64,000 bases of DNA from assembly GCA_038501625.1 (NCBI GenBank), contig JAZAYU010000180.1:515501-579500 (forward strand), written 5' to 3'. This document shows, one piece after another, positions 35,640 through 46,929 of the stretch. The translations under genes were made by a program, and so were the position numbers. The first letter of the stretch is position 1. The number at the start of each line of letters is the position of its first letter. The notes beneath the pieces were generated by a model. It searched no databases. It was not told the DNA's origin and worked only from the letters and a program-made list of their open reading frames with translations. The stretch is from Corbicula japonica. Lineage: Eukaryota > Mollusca > Bivalvia > Venerida > Cyrenidae.

Positions 35640-35975
35640 ATCCATTGCACCATAGAACCTGGTTTAAACTCCCAGTGGCAAATAGTTCTGCAACTGACCA
35701 TTCTAGGGCGGTAACCCCTCGGGTTCGTACTTTTTGTTAATTGTTTGTGGGGTCTGTTTTGAAATTGAACATTTTATAAACCATGCTTTATCTTTTTCTT
35801 TTCTGGCTGTGTGGTGAGGCTGTGTCTTCAGAATGTGGAAATTCAAATGCAGTTTTTCAAAATTGTATTTATAAAATGTGAAATATGCATATCAGAAATG
35901 GGCACATCCAGAAGACACATCCTTCCGACACAGACAACAAAAAGAATGATCATGGTTAATAAAATGATTTGAAAT
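35640..35975. mobile_element. Two A-family copies head to head
   Basis: 35640-35870 is a reverse copy (from 'AGAACCTGGTTTAAACTCCC' to 'GAGGCTGTGTCTTCAGAATG'). 35877-35975 is a forward copy starting GTGAAATATGCATATCAGAA. They meet at their 5' ends. Confidence 0.75.
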
Positions 35976-36107
35976 ATTAAAGAAAAACTTAATAATGAAG
36001 AGAAAATTTGATTAATCCTGTAAATATCTTCAGAATTCAAATTATCTATCCCGTGTTGAGTAACAATATGTTTTTTGGGACCTGATCTTATTAACGACCA
36101 TCGGTTC

Positions 36108-36165
36108 CCATTATCATAAAACTAAATCTCTCCACATTTAGTTTTATGATACTGGGCCCCGGACA
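36108..36165. repeat. FB deletion derivative (short hairpin)
   Basis: Only the two ends of the FB palindrome remain: TATCATAAAACTAAAT and ATTTAGTTTTATGATACTGG around a roughly 9-nt loop. Confidence 0.75.
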
Positions 36166-36169
36166 TCGA

Positions 36170-37335
36170 GGATCCTGCTTATCATTAGCAATGAAAACCA
36201 TGATTTGGAGTTGGTGTATAAACAAGTCTGTTCTTGTATTTTGTCACTAGATAAAATACAGACAGAAATACGAATTTCAGTATAAGAATAAAGGTCAGGA
36301 ATGCTTCTTTGTCTGAAGTATTTGTCTCATGAGAAAATATTTTATTTACCAAAGTTGGAAAGTTGTCATTTCTTAAATCTAATAAATCGTCCAAATACCG
36401 CGATGTTTTTGTTGAAGACTGTTTTTATGTCATCCTGATTGCTTAAAGTACGAATAAAGTTTAAATTTTCATTGAAAACAGTAAAACATTATAATTATTC
36501 CCCTGAAAACTGATTAGCAAAAAACTTGTCAAATAATTCTTTTTCAAGTATAAGATAAAGGAAGTGTACTATGTGGGAAAAACTTACGCTGACAAGGAGA
36601 ACGCCTTTAGATTGTTAGTTTTAAGCTTCTTTAAAACGTCGTCTGGGATTTTCAAATCGTCAATCGACCAACATGTAACACCAACAACACCAACAATACC
36701 AACAACAACACATATAAGGGTTAGATGGTTCACTTTCATTAGCACCATGCAGTGTCATTATATTTCGACTAATCTTACCACTTAGTTTCTAGTGATTAAC
36801 TAAACAAACGGCCTGCACATAATTATTTACTCTGTTTTATTTCCGAGAAATGCGTTAAACGCTTGTGCTGTATTTTAATATTTGTTTACTTGACTGATAA
36901 TAAACACATGCAAAAAAGAACGCATTTCCAAATAATGCATTATGATAGGTTTTTACCATATTGTGTATAATTACTCTTTATTATCTTATGAACCAGATAC
37001 AATGTTGTTTATATGTCACAACTTCTGTTAGTCGCTTAGTTTTATTCAAATGAATACGTTTCAACAGTACTGATGTTTTCGAGTTGTTTGTCCGTGATAA
37101 GAAAGCCAAAGAATGCTATCAAAGCGAATTTCCTTAGGCTTTGTGTTTATAAGAATATTCTGTAGGGCACTTATTGCATGCGTCACCTATTGTTGAGGTC
37201 GAAAATAAATTGAGACAATATTAACCTTATCCCAGTTTTCAGGGCACTGCAAATAGTATCAAAAGTCTTTAAAAAGATAATTAAGAGTACCAGATTTTTG
37301 GTGGCTAAAAATATGTTAAGTAGAATGTGTCCTTG
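36170..37335. other. Spacer without recognisable gene
   Basis: No family resemblance in the short frames (for example 36185-36394 minus and 36564-36785 plus). A short CAACAACAC-type run lies at 36680-36712. Confidence 0.5.
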
Positions 37336-37341
37336 GACACT

Positions 37342-37594
37342 GATGCCCCCATGCTGCAACAAATTTTGTAATAACAAAGGGCCATAACTCTGGTAAAAAT
37401 GGTCGCAGGAAAAATTCCTTTCTTTACGATCATCTACACATCCTGGTTGACCATCTGTGCAAGTTTAAAAGAAATCCGCCTTATAGTTTAGGAGGAGTTG
37501 ATGCCACAAGAGTTGGGGACGTACGGACGGACGGACGTACGTACGGACGGACGGACGAGTTCAACTCTATATGCCTCCCACTTTGTGGGGGCAT
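37342..37594. mobile_element. MITE/SINE-like element with GGAC microsatellite
   Basis: Ends are the inverted pair ATGCCCCCATG and CTTTGTGGGGGCAT. The interior has 'GGGCCATAACTCTGGT' and a CGTACGGACGGACGG microsatellite at 37520-37557. A related, more decayed copy with 'GACAGACGGACCGACGGAC' may end at 44838. Confidence 0.7.
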
Positions 37595-38040
37595 AAAAAA
37601 TTAAAGGAGACAGTGTCAAAGTATACCAGAGTTCAAGGGAATTCTTAATGTGGGTTTGTAGACCAGTTTTGATTTATTAATACACACAGCAATACGTTTT
37701 CCTAATTGCATTTTTGCGTTAATATATTTTACAATTTCACAACCTGTCACGAATATCTGTTTGTTTTGACGTATGAAATAGCCATGTTTGAAGACAAAAG
37801 CCTACCATGGATGACATTCATTTCAAGCACTCAGTAACACAGCGAATATTGTCAACTCAACACTGTCACCTTCTTAAGACACGATGCTTGAATAGAATTA
37901 GCCTATGTTATAACGGTGAAAAACTGAGACAGCATTATTTGTCTCGTATCACAACTCACATATATAGAATTTTAAATATAATTCGTTCACTTAGGTAAGA
38001 CCTATCCATTCTTAGTACTAATATTACTGGATTAAAATAA

Positions 38041-38182
38041 CTACTGGTACTACTACTACTACTACTACTACTAGTACTACTAGTAGTACTACTACTACTA
38101 CTACTACAAATAAATACAACAATTATAATAAAAATTATAATAATAATAATAATAATAATAACAATAATAATAATAATAATAA

Positions 38183-38245
<63 letters not shown>

Positions 38246-38287
38246 AAGAGTAGTAGTAGAAGTGGTAGTAGTAGTAGTAATAAAAAT

Positions 38288-38345
<58 letters not shown>
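38041..38345 (+). repeat. Compound trinucleotide microsatellite
   Basis: (ACT)n, then (AAT)n, (AGT)n and (AAT)n blocks over about 300 bp. The 171-codon frame on the minus strand through it (Leu, Tyr, Thr, Ile and Ser runs) is an artefact. Confidence 0.97.
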
Positions 38346-38347
<2 letters not shown>

Positions 38348-38842
38348 TGGTAAGTATTACTATTACTGAATTATGGTAACCACGATAAAGTTGTAGCTGC
38401 CTACGATGGGTAGCAATCAGATTATCATATTTTGAAATTGCTCCACTTAAATAACTGTTGGTAAACATCAAATAAAATTCTTCTTGGTGAACTAGTTAAA
38501 ACCCAGTCATCACCCCGACAATGTTGCATGCGAAACCACACAAACATATAAAACACAATGTTTCCTTTTAATATATTAAACATTTCAAATACGCAGCTCA
38601 TTACCGGACTAAGTACTCATCGCCGTAATTATGTGAAAGTGTCATTTTACGTCATAGCAAAGTTATGAGGGGAGGAATTTTATAATTTATACTTATTTTA
38701 TGATACAAATGTGCATTAAAATTGAATAATTGATTAATGAAAATGCTCTCATGGTACAGTGCAAATTCTCCTAAAGATAACGTAAGGTGGGTTTGTCACA
38801 AAATGACATGCAGTGAATTATTTTGGATGACCACATCATTTC

Positions 38843-39425
38843 AGATTAAGAAAAAATTTCAGAGTCGACACCAGGTGAGTTTTATTGATATTTTTGCACG
38901 TTAAGCCAAAGCTTTTATTCGGAACTGGTATGTATTGCTTCAGAAGAGAACATCGAATCTTGGCATATACATTTCGAGTGCAAAAGTGTTATATCTTGGA
39001 AGAAAACTCTGTGTAAAGTGGGTTTCCTCTGCATTTTTGTGTTTGGTAAGAATTATCACTCTTCATCCAGCGATTGCAACGAATTTAGTAACAGAAACAT
39101 AAACAAGAATCATTTATCAGTAGTCGGGCCAATTTTCACCGACTAATGTTTTGTTTCAAAACTTCAACAGCGTTTCAAAGCTGACATGGTGAGTGAAAAT
39201 GGTTAACTGGAAAGTCCGATTAAATTTTCAGTGGTTAACCCCGAAGTCAGATACAAGCCATTCAATGTAAACCATGAAGTCAGATTTCAAGAAAATTCTG
39301 TGTTGATTATTTATGCGTTTCTTATGACACTGTTTCATGGTTAACGTTTAATGTCGTGTAAAAGTGAATGATCTAGACGCAGAGATTCTTAAATTATGTG
39401 ACAATCCTTTTTAAACTGAAAGAAT
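38843..39425 (+). repeat. Inverted duplication, left copy
   Basis: Reverse-complement match to 46138-46891. Shared blocks are 'CACCAGGTGAGTTTTATTGA', 'CGAATCTTGGCATATACATT', 'GTGTAAAGTGGGTTTCCTCT', 'GTAGTCGGGCCAATTTTCAC', 'GTTAACTGGAAAGTCCGATT' and 'GACACTGTTTCATGGTTAAC'. Here the 33-bp minisatellite of the right copy is represented by little more than one unit. Confidence 0.9.
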
Positions 39426-39429
39426 GAAA

Positions 39430-40680
39430 GCAAGACTTATACATTTTTTGTGTCCTATACCAAGCCTTTAAAGACAAAGGGTCTGAATGATGTGCTTTAT
39501 AAAATAATTATGTTTTTTTAACCAGGAAGGTTAGAAATAATATAATATTTTGTGTAGACCGGGATGTTATCTTTGGGCATTTTATTTTTTTCCAGAGTCT
39601 AACACACAGCCATGGATATCTACAAATGTTATTACTGCGCTCTGGCTTTTACCATATATGAAATCCTCATTCGGCAATTTGGTCGAATTTCATCCCAAAA
39701 ATGTGTTTGAAATACAGAGAATACGAGCTGGATATTGAAACTGGCAGAAGAGGTTATAGAACTAAAGAATTTCAAAATATTATTCCAGCTGAAGGAGAAG
39801 TATTTATTACAACCGACAACAAGATTGGTATTTATCGAGGAGAAGACAAAAATAAGAAAACAAAAATTAACACACCAGTTAAGTGTCTAGAATCAAAGCG
39901 CTGAAAGCGTTGAAAGACTGGCGCGCTGGTTCAAGAGAACTTGCCCTGCACAGATATCATTACTTCAAACATATGAAACTATGTATGATTTTTTCGTTAA
40001 ATTTTGTGACAGTTACTATCATCAACATTAGAAAATAATTCAGTATATTCAGGGATTTCAATAGATGCAGGTAGTTGTATTTTGATGCAAGGAAATTAGG
40101 TTTTCCACTTTTAGGTAGGGGGTCTTTTTGATGCAGGAGCGTATGATTAGTGGTTAAATTTTGCTAGAATAACGATGATCAGGCTCCGCCACAACTGAGT
40201 AGTGTCAACAATGAAATGCACAAGGCTCACGTACCTTAACAGACTGAAACAGTTGCAATCTTAATTTTTACGTCGATCGCAACAATGCATTAACAAAAAT
40301 ATTTCCAACTTACTAACGGTCTCCCCAGGATTTTTGGAATGGTTGTCGCTGGACTGTTCGTGATTTTAGCTCGTGAAACTTTATTTTTTAACTATCATTT
40401 TATACAGTTTTATTTTTTGTACCAAAGTTTACTGTATATAGTACATAGATGTTTTTTTTTATCTCTTTAGAGCAAAGAAAGGTACAAAGTTAAAAAACAT
40501 AAATAATGTGAAACAATGTGTAAACAGAATGTCAACATGTGTTTTAATTACATAAACTGATCTGATCTCTTCAAGTTACAATGTCAACTACATACTCTGT
40601 ATAGTAAGTTTTTCACCTTCATTGTCCAAGATATCTCACACATATCAAACTCAGTGTTTCATTACAACTGACAGGATTAG
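39430..40680. other. Spacer without recognised gene
   Basis: A pyrimidine tract and AG at about 39583-39595 precede a 47-codon open stretch, but neither it nor the overlapping frame 39701-39904 resembles a known family. The remainder is AT-rich noncoding sequence. Confidence 0.45.
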
Positions 40681-40682
40681 GA

Positions 40683-41657
40683 TTAAACTTTCAGACGCCT
40701 CTTTTTTTCTTGGGCCAAAGTGCTGACTGCCTTATTATAATCAAATTTCAGTACATCAGGACCTTCCATGGATATCATTAACAATGAATTTAATGTTGAA
40801 TTGTTAAGCCTGCTTCTAAGCTTTGTCTTCACTCTTGATAAGGTGGAAAAACCCCACTCACAATCTGAAATTAAATTAATTTACGATACCAGTAAACATA
40901 TAGACAGCTTCATATATATAAAAATAATATCATAATAGGTATTCAGTTAACACAAACAGGTATAATAAATGATATAGTGCACCCCTAGAACCTGGTATAA
41001 ACCCCCAGTAGCAAATTATTTTGCCACTGACTGTTCCAAGGCGCTAACCCATACGGTTCTCTTTTTTGTTAAACAATCAACAAACAAATCTTTTATTTTC
41101 CTCTCTTCTTTTTGCTGCAGGGGGAGGCTGTGTTTTATGAGTGTTGCGATTCCTGATATGCATATTTCCCTTTTTATTATAGTAGCATGAAATTGAGTTA
41201 TTTTATTTATTTAATGCAAGTCACAAGGCTAAGTAAATATATTTATGAATATAAAAACATTGCCAACTTCTTGCAACCAGGAGTAGACTTTCTACCACTT
41301 AGAATCGACACCTGACTGGATCGAACTGGCTGTTCGAGGTAGCCGGCGTTGATTCAGTGTCTCGGCATGCTGAGGTGCCGCGTCCGGCGTCGGAGTAATT
41401 TCACGACGTGAAGGGGTACATGGCGTCGTCAGAGTCGCTCTTGAAGGGCTATTCGGAATGATCTCGATCTCATTTCTAGAATTTTGAAGTTCAGAATGCC
41501 CGATGGAGTTGGCATCAGCCTCACAAGGCCGGTTTCTCTTGAAATAAGATAGAATCGACGAGTCGTCGTTCTTTCGCGCATGCATACTTGAAAATGTGTC
41601 CGACGAAAATGAACTGATCGGTACGATGATAGCGCAGTAAAATGCCACAGAATGCAT
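40683..41657 (-). CDS. Compact hAT-transposase-derived gene (two exons)
   Basis: Proposed CDS on the minus strand: 41657-41312 joined to 40864-40683, about 175 residues. Exon 2 follows TTAATTTCAG and encodes CEWGFSTLSRVKTKLRSRLN and SLLMISMEGPD, the C-terminal hAT dimerisation domain of ZMYM/ZNF862-type transposase relatives, ending in a stop at 40683. Exon 1 encodes a leader with SSILSYFKRNRP, like the N-terminal helix of such proteins, and a Ser/Thr/Pro-rich tail. Splicing at CAG|GTGTCG gives G|AT, joining in frame. The RNase H catalytic core is missing, so this cannot be an active transposase; it is either a domesticated small protein or a deletion remnant. The intron holds an A-family element. 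The domain call for exon 2 is firm; the two-exon join is inference. Confidence 0.55.
40977..41175 (-). mobile_element. A-family element in the hAT-derived gene intron
   Basis: Reverse copy: 'CCTAGAACCTGGTATAAACC', 'GAGGCTGTGTTTTATGAGTG' and the terminal 'CCTGATATGCATATTTC'. Confidence 0.8.
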
Positions 41658-41699
41658 TTCTTTTGCAATTTAAGTTCTAACTGCAACTTCCCAATAGAT

Positions 41700-42720
41700 T
41701 TGTTTAAAACAAATCAATTATCGCGCAATTATTTTCATACATGTATACAGTACAATTTTCGAAGTGTTTGTCTTCTAATCACAGAACAAAGAATAACCAA
41801 ATTATTACTCACGATCGCATCTCATTAAAATTATTTAACATTATGTCAAACACACCCGCTTTTGATTGAGAATATCAACAGTCGGCAGAGCCAAAATACG
41901 ATCAGACGACACCGACATACTTGCGAATTCTACCACGTGGATAGGCGGAGTTATCCAGCTGATAGTAAAGAAATCGATTGTGATTGGTCAAATCGCCCAT
42001 TGCTGAACCTTGAATGAGGTGTGTATTGAAATGCGACCTGTGTTTACAATGCAAGAAACAGAAAATTATGACATGTCGATTTTGAATAAACGGATTTCGG
42101 CGAATTTAACCCTTGTTGGAAATAGATCAAAGCTTGTTAACGGTTGTCGGGCGCGACAACCGACCCGGTCCTTGAAAGCTGAGCGTAATCTCGATCCACA
42201 ACTACTCCAACCTAACCAAAATGGCAACCCACGCTATCTCCCGCTTGTCATGTGACTGATTTGTTTTTAATCGTCCTTCTTATACCCTTTATAGTTGTTC
42301 GAACAACAACATTAAATTGTTTTCTTGTTTTTATTTGTAGCATTATCTTTCAAAGTTCGCAATATTTGTATTTTCTTAAAATGCACTACCTTTTATGCCA
42401 CACAACTACGTTATCTTTCAGGCGTAACTAAACTACTCATGCATATCCAGTTGCTTGTTCACTGCCGTAGCTGGTCGTGATTTCACTCTACATTTGTTAG
42501 TTGGCGTTTTGGGCATGGATGCTCCAAAATTACACGGAAACTTACTATCAATCGCTCAGCATTCGCGGAATGGTGTGCTGCATTGTGCTTCAGACTTGTG
42601 CAGAACATTCCGGCCTGCTCTCGCGGTGACCACAAAACCCCACTGACTTGATACGCTCTCGTGGTCGCAATGATACACCCGAAGTTAACGACTGCGCGTC
42701 GCAGTGTTCACGACATCGTT
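41700..42720. other. Upstream region of the hAT-derived gene
   Basis: 42120-42260 and 42450-42720 are richer in CG dinucleotides than the surroundings ('GGGCGCGACAACCGACCCGG'). No reading frame here resembles a known protein. This could be a CpG-rich promoter region, but no start site can be assigned. Confidence 0.4.
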
Positions 42721-42726
42721 ACTTAA

Positions 42727-42765
42727 GACTGGCGCGCATGCGCGCCAGTCTAAAAACCAATAGAA
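42727..42765. promoter_or_regulatory. 24-bp perfect palindrome with NRF-1-type site, plus CCAAT box
   Basis: GACTGGCGCGCA/TGCGCGCCAGTC is a perfect 24-bp palindrome whose centre GCGCATGCGC is the NRF-1 consensus. CCAAT follows at 42757. It sits about 1.1 kb upstream of the hAT-derived gene start. A promoter role is inference only. Confidence 0.45.
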
Positions 42766-42849
42766 ACGGAAGCGTCCACAACACCTACAGATCAGCTGTC
42801 AGATACAGATACTAACACATAGAGGTGAATATTCCAAGTTAATTAAGGA

Positions 42850-42998
42850 ATGATTCTTATTTTGGTGCGGTTCATGCAGATTGGACGTGCACGCGAGAGC
42901 TGGCAAATCCATAAAGCGCGCTAGCGCTTTATGGTAAATTTGCCAGCTCTCGCGTGCACGTCCAATCTGCATGAACCGCACCAAAATAAGAATCATTA
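42850..42998. repeat. Long near-perfect hairpin, about 148 bp
   Basis: 59-bp arms ('ATGATTCTTATTTTGGTGCG', 'TTCATGCAGATTGGACGTGC', 'ACGCGAGAGCTGGCAAAT') are followed by the mirror image. The spacer CCATAAAGCG..CGCTTTATGG is itself palindromic, so almost the entire block self-pairs. The short minus-strand frame through it is a by-product. Confidence 0.93.
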
Positions 42999-42999
42999 C

Positions 43000-44030
43000 T
43001 TATATTTACATTTTATTCATGTTTTTCTTTAAATAAACTTAAGTCGAACGCTTTCAAAAATTAGTATTAAGTGAAAAGGGGGAGTAATACGTGGGAGTTT
43101 TCAATAGTAACAGCCATGACGTTACTGACGTCATTACGGGTCATGCGGTTCATGCAAAATGAACCGAATTTTTTTAAACGAAGAAATCAATAGGAATGTA
43201 AATATTTGACTGTATTCCAGCAGTCTTAACGAACTTGGAGGAAAACGGTCATTTAAATACATTAAAAAACTTTTGTGAATTGATTCGACAGAAAACGTTT
43301 CCCATGTCAAATATAGGATTTCTGATATTTCTTGATATTATTGATTTAATTTAGTTTTCCTGTAACAGTATTTCAGAGATGAGGTATTTAAGCACTATGC
43401 TAAAATCCTAAATGGGTATATAATAAAAATAAATACCAGTGTCTTCTTAAGAGTATCTGCTTTATTGCAATTGGGAGTGTAGATTTTCCGTTACTTCAGT
43501 TAGTGGATTTGACGTTCTACTCGTCATGGTGTAATGACATGTTTTAATCTGTTCTTTATACGTTAAAGCGAAAATATCTAAAAATTTTAAACTGATTTGT
43601 AAAAAGGTGAAATATGCATATCAGGAATCGCCGCATTCAGAAAAAACAGCCTCCCCACACAGTCAAGAAGAAGAGAGGGAGAGAGCATGGTTAATAAAAT
43701 GATCAGTTTCAAAAGAGACATCACTAACAATTCAGTTCACAGAACTTTGTTTCCATGTATTTAAAGTATATAATTGGATATTTTTCTGTCTCATCATTTA
43801 ATCTGAACTGATATACGTAATTGATCTCAAACGAGGTAAAAATGGTTTTCACTTTCAATTACCTAGCCAATATCGAATACTACAAGTGAGTGAAGTACGG
43901 TTTATTCTGTTATTGTAAAGAAGTAAGAATTTCTAAACACTGTTATCATAACTTCAGAAACAATTTAATAAATATAATCACAGATAAAATCACAGTAACA
44001 TGGTAACTAAATATGCAAATAAAAATTCTA
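43000..44030. other. Spacer with A-family 5' part (43608-43735)
   Basis: 43608-43735 starts GTGAAATATGCATATCAGGA and includes 'AGCCTCCCCACACAGTCAAG' and 'GAGAGAGCATGGTTAATAAA'. The remaining sequence is AT-rich without a gene. Confidence 0.6.
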
Positions 44031-44035
44031 TCATG

Positions 44036-44087
44036 ACAGACAGACAGACAGACGGACGAACGGACGGACGGGTGGACGGACGGATAG

Positions 44088-44120
<33 letters not shown>
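44036..44120 (+). repeat. (GACA)n/(GACG)n microsatellite
   Basis: Tetranucleotide array of GACA, GACG and variant units, interrupted once by GGATAG. Confidence 0.95.
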
Positions 44121-44121
<1 letters not shown>

Positions 44122-44129
44122 AACAATAT

Positions 44130-44850
44130 GGATATAAATTAAAATTAGATGATTATCATACTGATGCAAGGATTGAGAATACTCTTCTCGAATGTAATAA
44201 AAATATAAACCAGTAATTGTCAGTGCTTTTACTTCACACTTGTATTGTATAAAATTAAATTAACAATGAACCAATGGAAGTTTAGGTCATGAACATAAAG
44301 TTGAGTAAAAAATAATTGTATGCTACCTGACATATAGTTCCAAAAAAGATATACTTTATCACAATATAATGATAACGTTGAAATAAAGAAGTAATTATTT
44401 TGCTGTCTTGCATATTTTAAATAACTTTATGCTGTCTTACATACATTCAAAAACGAATTATTTAAATATCACTACACAAAAGGAATGAATGATTCTAAAA
44501 CACTTTCTGGCTTTGCAACATTGTGTACAGAAGTAAACAACTGCAAAATGCTAACAAGTTCTCTGTAAACTGAAATCCCTGTCATGCAAATCTACACTGT
44601 AGGCAAAAGATAAATTTACAATTTGAAGTTATTATTTGAAACCTGGGACTTTGCGAAGATTTTAGAAAATTTTCCACCCCTACAAAAATGGAATGCACCA
44701 GACAAACAAAACATGTCAGGCAACTATGGTTATCATCTCTACCAGATTACTTTAAAATCAAAGCTATGGGCTGGAAGCAAAATCAGGATTATGCGGGACA
44801 GACGGACCGACGGACAATGACCGTGATTCCAATATAGCCCACAAAAACTC
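44130..44850. other. Spacer with decayed repeat (about 44566-44838)
   Basis: The right end has 'GGGACAGACGGACCGACGG' and resembles the GGAC-bearing element at 37342-37594. No gene is seen. Confidence 0.4.
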
Positions 44851-44994
44851 AGGGCCGAGGATCATAAAACTTATTCAGGAGACCAGTCTAAAATCTCAAG
44901 CATCTGATTGGCTAAAATGGCGACTAAACGCCATTTCAGCCAATCATAATTATGCTTGAGACTGGTCTCCAATCTCAGTTTTATAATCTTGGGT
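44851..44994. mobile_element. FB-family palindrome at the 3' edge of the zinc-finger pseudogene
   Basis: Arms 'GAGGATCATAAAACTTATTC' and 'AATCTCAGTTTTATAATCTT' around the core ATGGCGACTAAACGCCAT. The right end lies within about 40 bp of the last finger-like segment of the minus-strand zinc-finger sequence. Confidence 0.88.
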
Positions 44995-45029
44995 CATGTA
45001 TGTATTTTTGGTATAAAAAAATAGTTGCT

Positions 45030-45858
45030 CAGGAAAAAGCATACCAGACAGTCATTGAATGGCTTCGACTTGGTGTTCGTCTAAAAAACAAAACACTAAC
45101 AAAGTTCTATACCTTAGACTACATTTCAATTTTATCTACTGCTTCTTATGCTTTAAGCTTCCGACTTAAAGAAGCTACATAGATGTACGTTTTGCCACAG
45201 TCTAAGCAGATATGTTGACGTTTCTTATGCTGTGCATCGGTGTGCTTCCTTAAGGCGGACCTTTCTGCAAAGTCAGCGTTACATTCATGACAAGTTATTC
45301 TTGCCTCACCACAGCAAATCTTCTCGTGACCCTTTTTTGCTGTACCTATTTCAGAACCGCTTTCCACATTTTAAGCAGCTGTGAGGTTTTAAACCTGAGT
45401 GTAAGCTCAAGTGGTCATGGTACTTTGTCTTAATCGTGAAACTTTTCCCACAATTTTCAAACGGACAAATGAGTGCATTTCCTGGGTCGGGTGTACTCAT
45501 GGAATGTAAAAGCTTTAAGCAGGAACTACGGTTAGATTTGGTAAAAATTGTTTTCCACATTCCACACATAGAAATTTCCTTATGTGCAACATCTCGTTGT
45601 GATTATCGAACCCCTCCTTTGTTTCGAAGAAAATGGAGCACTTTCTGCATACAAACTGAAACTTGTCGTCATGAATCTTGATGAGATGTTTAAGATTGTT
45701 TCTGGATGTATATCTTTCGTCACAAATTCTGCACTCAAACGTTTTCTCTGGCGTGGACACAGCTTCACGTTTAACTGACGCATCTAACGATGATCCATCC
45801 AAAGGTTCCATTATAAGAGCGTTTTCCATGTCTACGTCGTTATCCATGATGCGGAACC
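45030..45858 (-). pseudogene. C2H2 zinc-finger protein pseudogene
   Basis: Minus strand, start ATG at 45847, 11 bp after a TTGCAG acceptor (exon from 45858). An acidic leader (MDNDVDMENALIMEPLDG) is followed by fingers such as FECRICDERYTSRNNLKHLI, FVCRKCSIFFETKEGFDNH, ICPFENCGKSFTIKTKYHDH, ITCHECNADFAERSALRKH and HICLDCGKTYIYVASLSRK. The frame breaks twice: one T appears lost in the TTTTT after CGKQ in finger 3, and one A gained in the AAAAAA after RYS in finger 5. CGKRF in finger 5 is followed by TGA. The last full finger lacks its histidines, and a further finger-like piece (SKPFNDCLVC) lies at about 45040-45080 in another frame, next to an FB element. Intact relatives would be nuclear DNA-binding proteins. 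Homopolymer indels could partly be assembly errors, but the TGA argues for decay. Confidence 0.75.
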
Positions 45859-46137
45859 CTGCAACATAAAGAAATCCTGTTATATTCGAATGATTGATGA
45901 CATTATCGCCTCATTATTAAGTTCAACTAAAACATTCGAAATGGAATAGGAAGCAACGTGTACCAAAAATAAGGTCAAAACTTCTTGAAAATTCTATCTA
46001 AAATATACTATAAAATACTGAACACTGTTCAGATGACGTCACTTTGTACTCGTTGTGCATATACCAGTTCGTGTGTACATTACGAAATTTACAACTTTGC
46101 CCTTTTTTTAATTTCATCTCACAAAATATGTATTGCT

Positions 46138-46891
46138 TTCTTTTTTTTTCAGTAAAAAAAGGATTGTCACATAATTTAAGAATCACTGCGTCTAGATCAA
46201 TCACTTTTACACGACATTAAACGTTAACCATGAAACAGTGTCATAAGAAACGCATAAAAAATCAACACAGAATTTTCTTGAAATCTGACTTCATGGTTAA
46301 CATTGAATGGCTTGTATCTGGCTTCATGGTTAACATTGAATGGCTTGTATCTGGCTTCATGGTTAACATTGAATGGCTTGTATCTGGCTTCATGGTTAAC
46401 ATTGAATGGCTTGTATCTGGCTTCATGGTTAACATTGAATGGCTTGTATCTGGCTTCATGGTTAACATTGAATGGCTTGTATCTGGCTTCGGGGTTAACC
46501 ACTCAAAATTAAATCGGACTTTCCAGTTAACCATTTTCACTCATCATGTCAGCTTTGAAACGCTGTTGACGTTTTGAAACAAAACATTAATCAGTGAAAA
46601 TTGGCCCGACTACAGATAAATGATGGTTGTTTATGTTTCTGTTACTAAATTCGTTGCAATCGCTGGATGAAGAACGATATTTCTTACCAAACACAAAAAT
46701 GCAAAGGAAACCCACTTTACACAGAGTTTTCTTCCAAGATATAACACTTTTGCACTCGAAATGTATATGCCAAGATTCGCTGTTCTCGTCTGAAACAATA
46801 CTTACCAGTTCCGAATGGAAACCTTGGCCTAAATTGCAAAAAATATCAATTAAACTCACCTGGTGTCGAGTCTGTAATTTTTTCTTAATCT
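46138..46891 (-). repeat. Inverted duplication, right copy
   Basis: Reverse complement of 38843-39425, longer because it contains the expanded 33-bp minisatellite. The minus-strand frame 46587-46907 overlaps it but is broken in the left copy, so it is unlikely to encode protein. Confidence 0.9.
46289..46500 (+). repeat. 33-bp minisatellite, six copies plus a partial
   Basis: Six perfect 33-bp units starting CTTCATGGTTAACATTGAAT, then a variant CTTCGGGGTTAACC. The period is a multiple of three, so several frames on both strands are open through it. Confidence 0.97.
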
Positions 46892-46929
46892 GTTTTCCGG
46901 TTAACAATCGGGTTTCCAGTTAACGGGTT

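Noticed and set aside
37956..38471. 171-codon minus-strand frame
   Set aside because: Runs of Leu, Tyr, Thr, Ile and Ser reflect the trinucleotide microsatellite.
39550..39904. Possible exon after a pyrimidine tract and AG
   Set aside because: Two short overlapping frames, no recognised family and no donor that joins them to another exon.
42799..42996. 65-codon minus-strand frame
   Set aside because: Most of it is the left and right arms of the hairpin at 42850-42998.
46224..46577. Frames of 69-115 codons with 11-residue repeats
   Set aside because: Products of the 33-bp minisatellite, open in several frames; the left duplication copy does not preserve them.
46587..46907. 106-codon minus-strand frame
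   Set aside because: Overlaps the inverted duplication; the other copy is interrupted, and no family is recognised.
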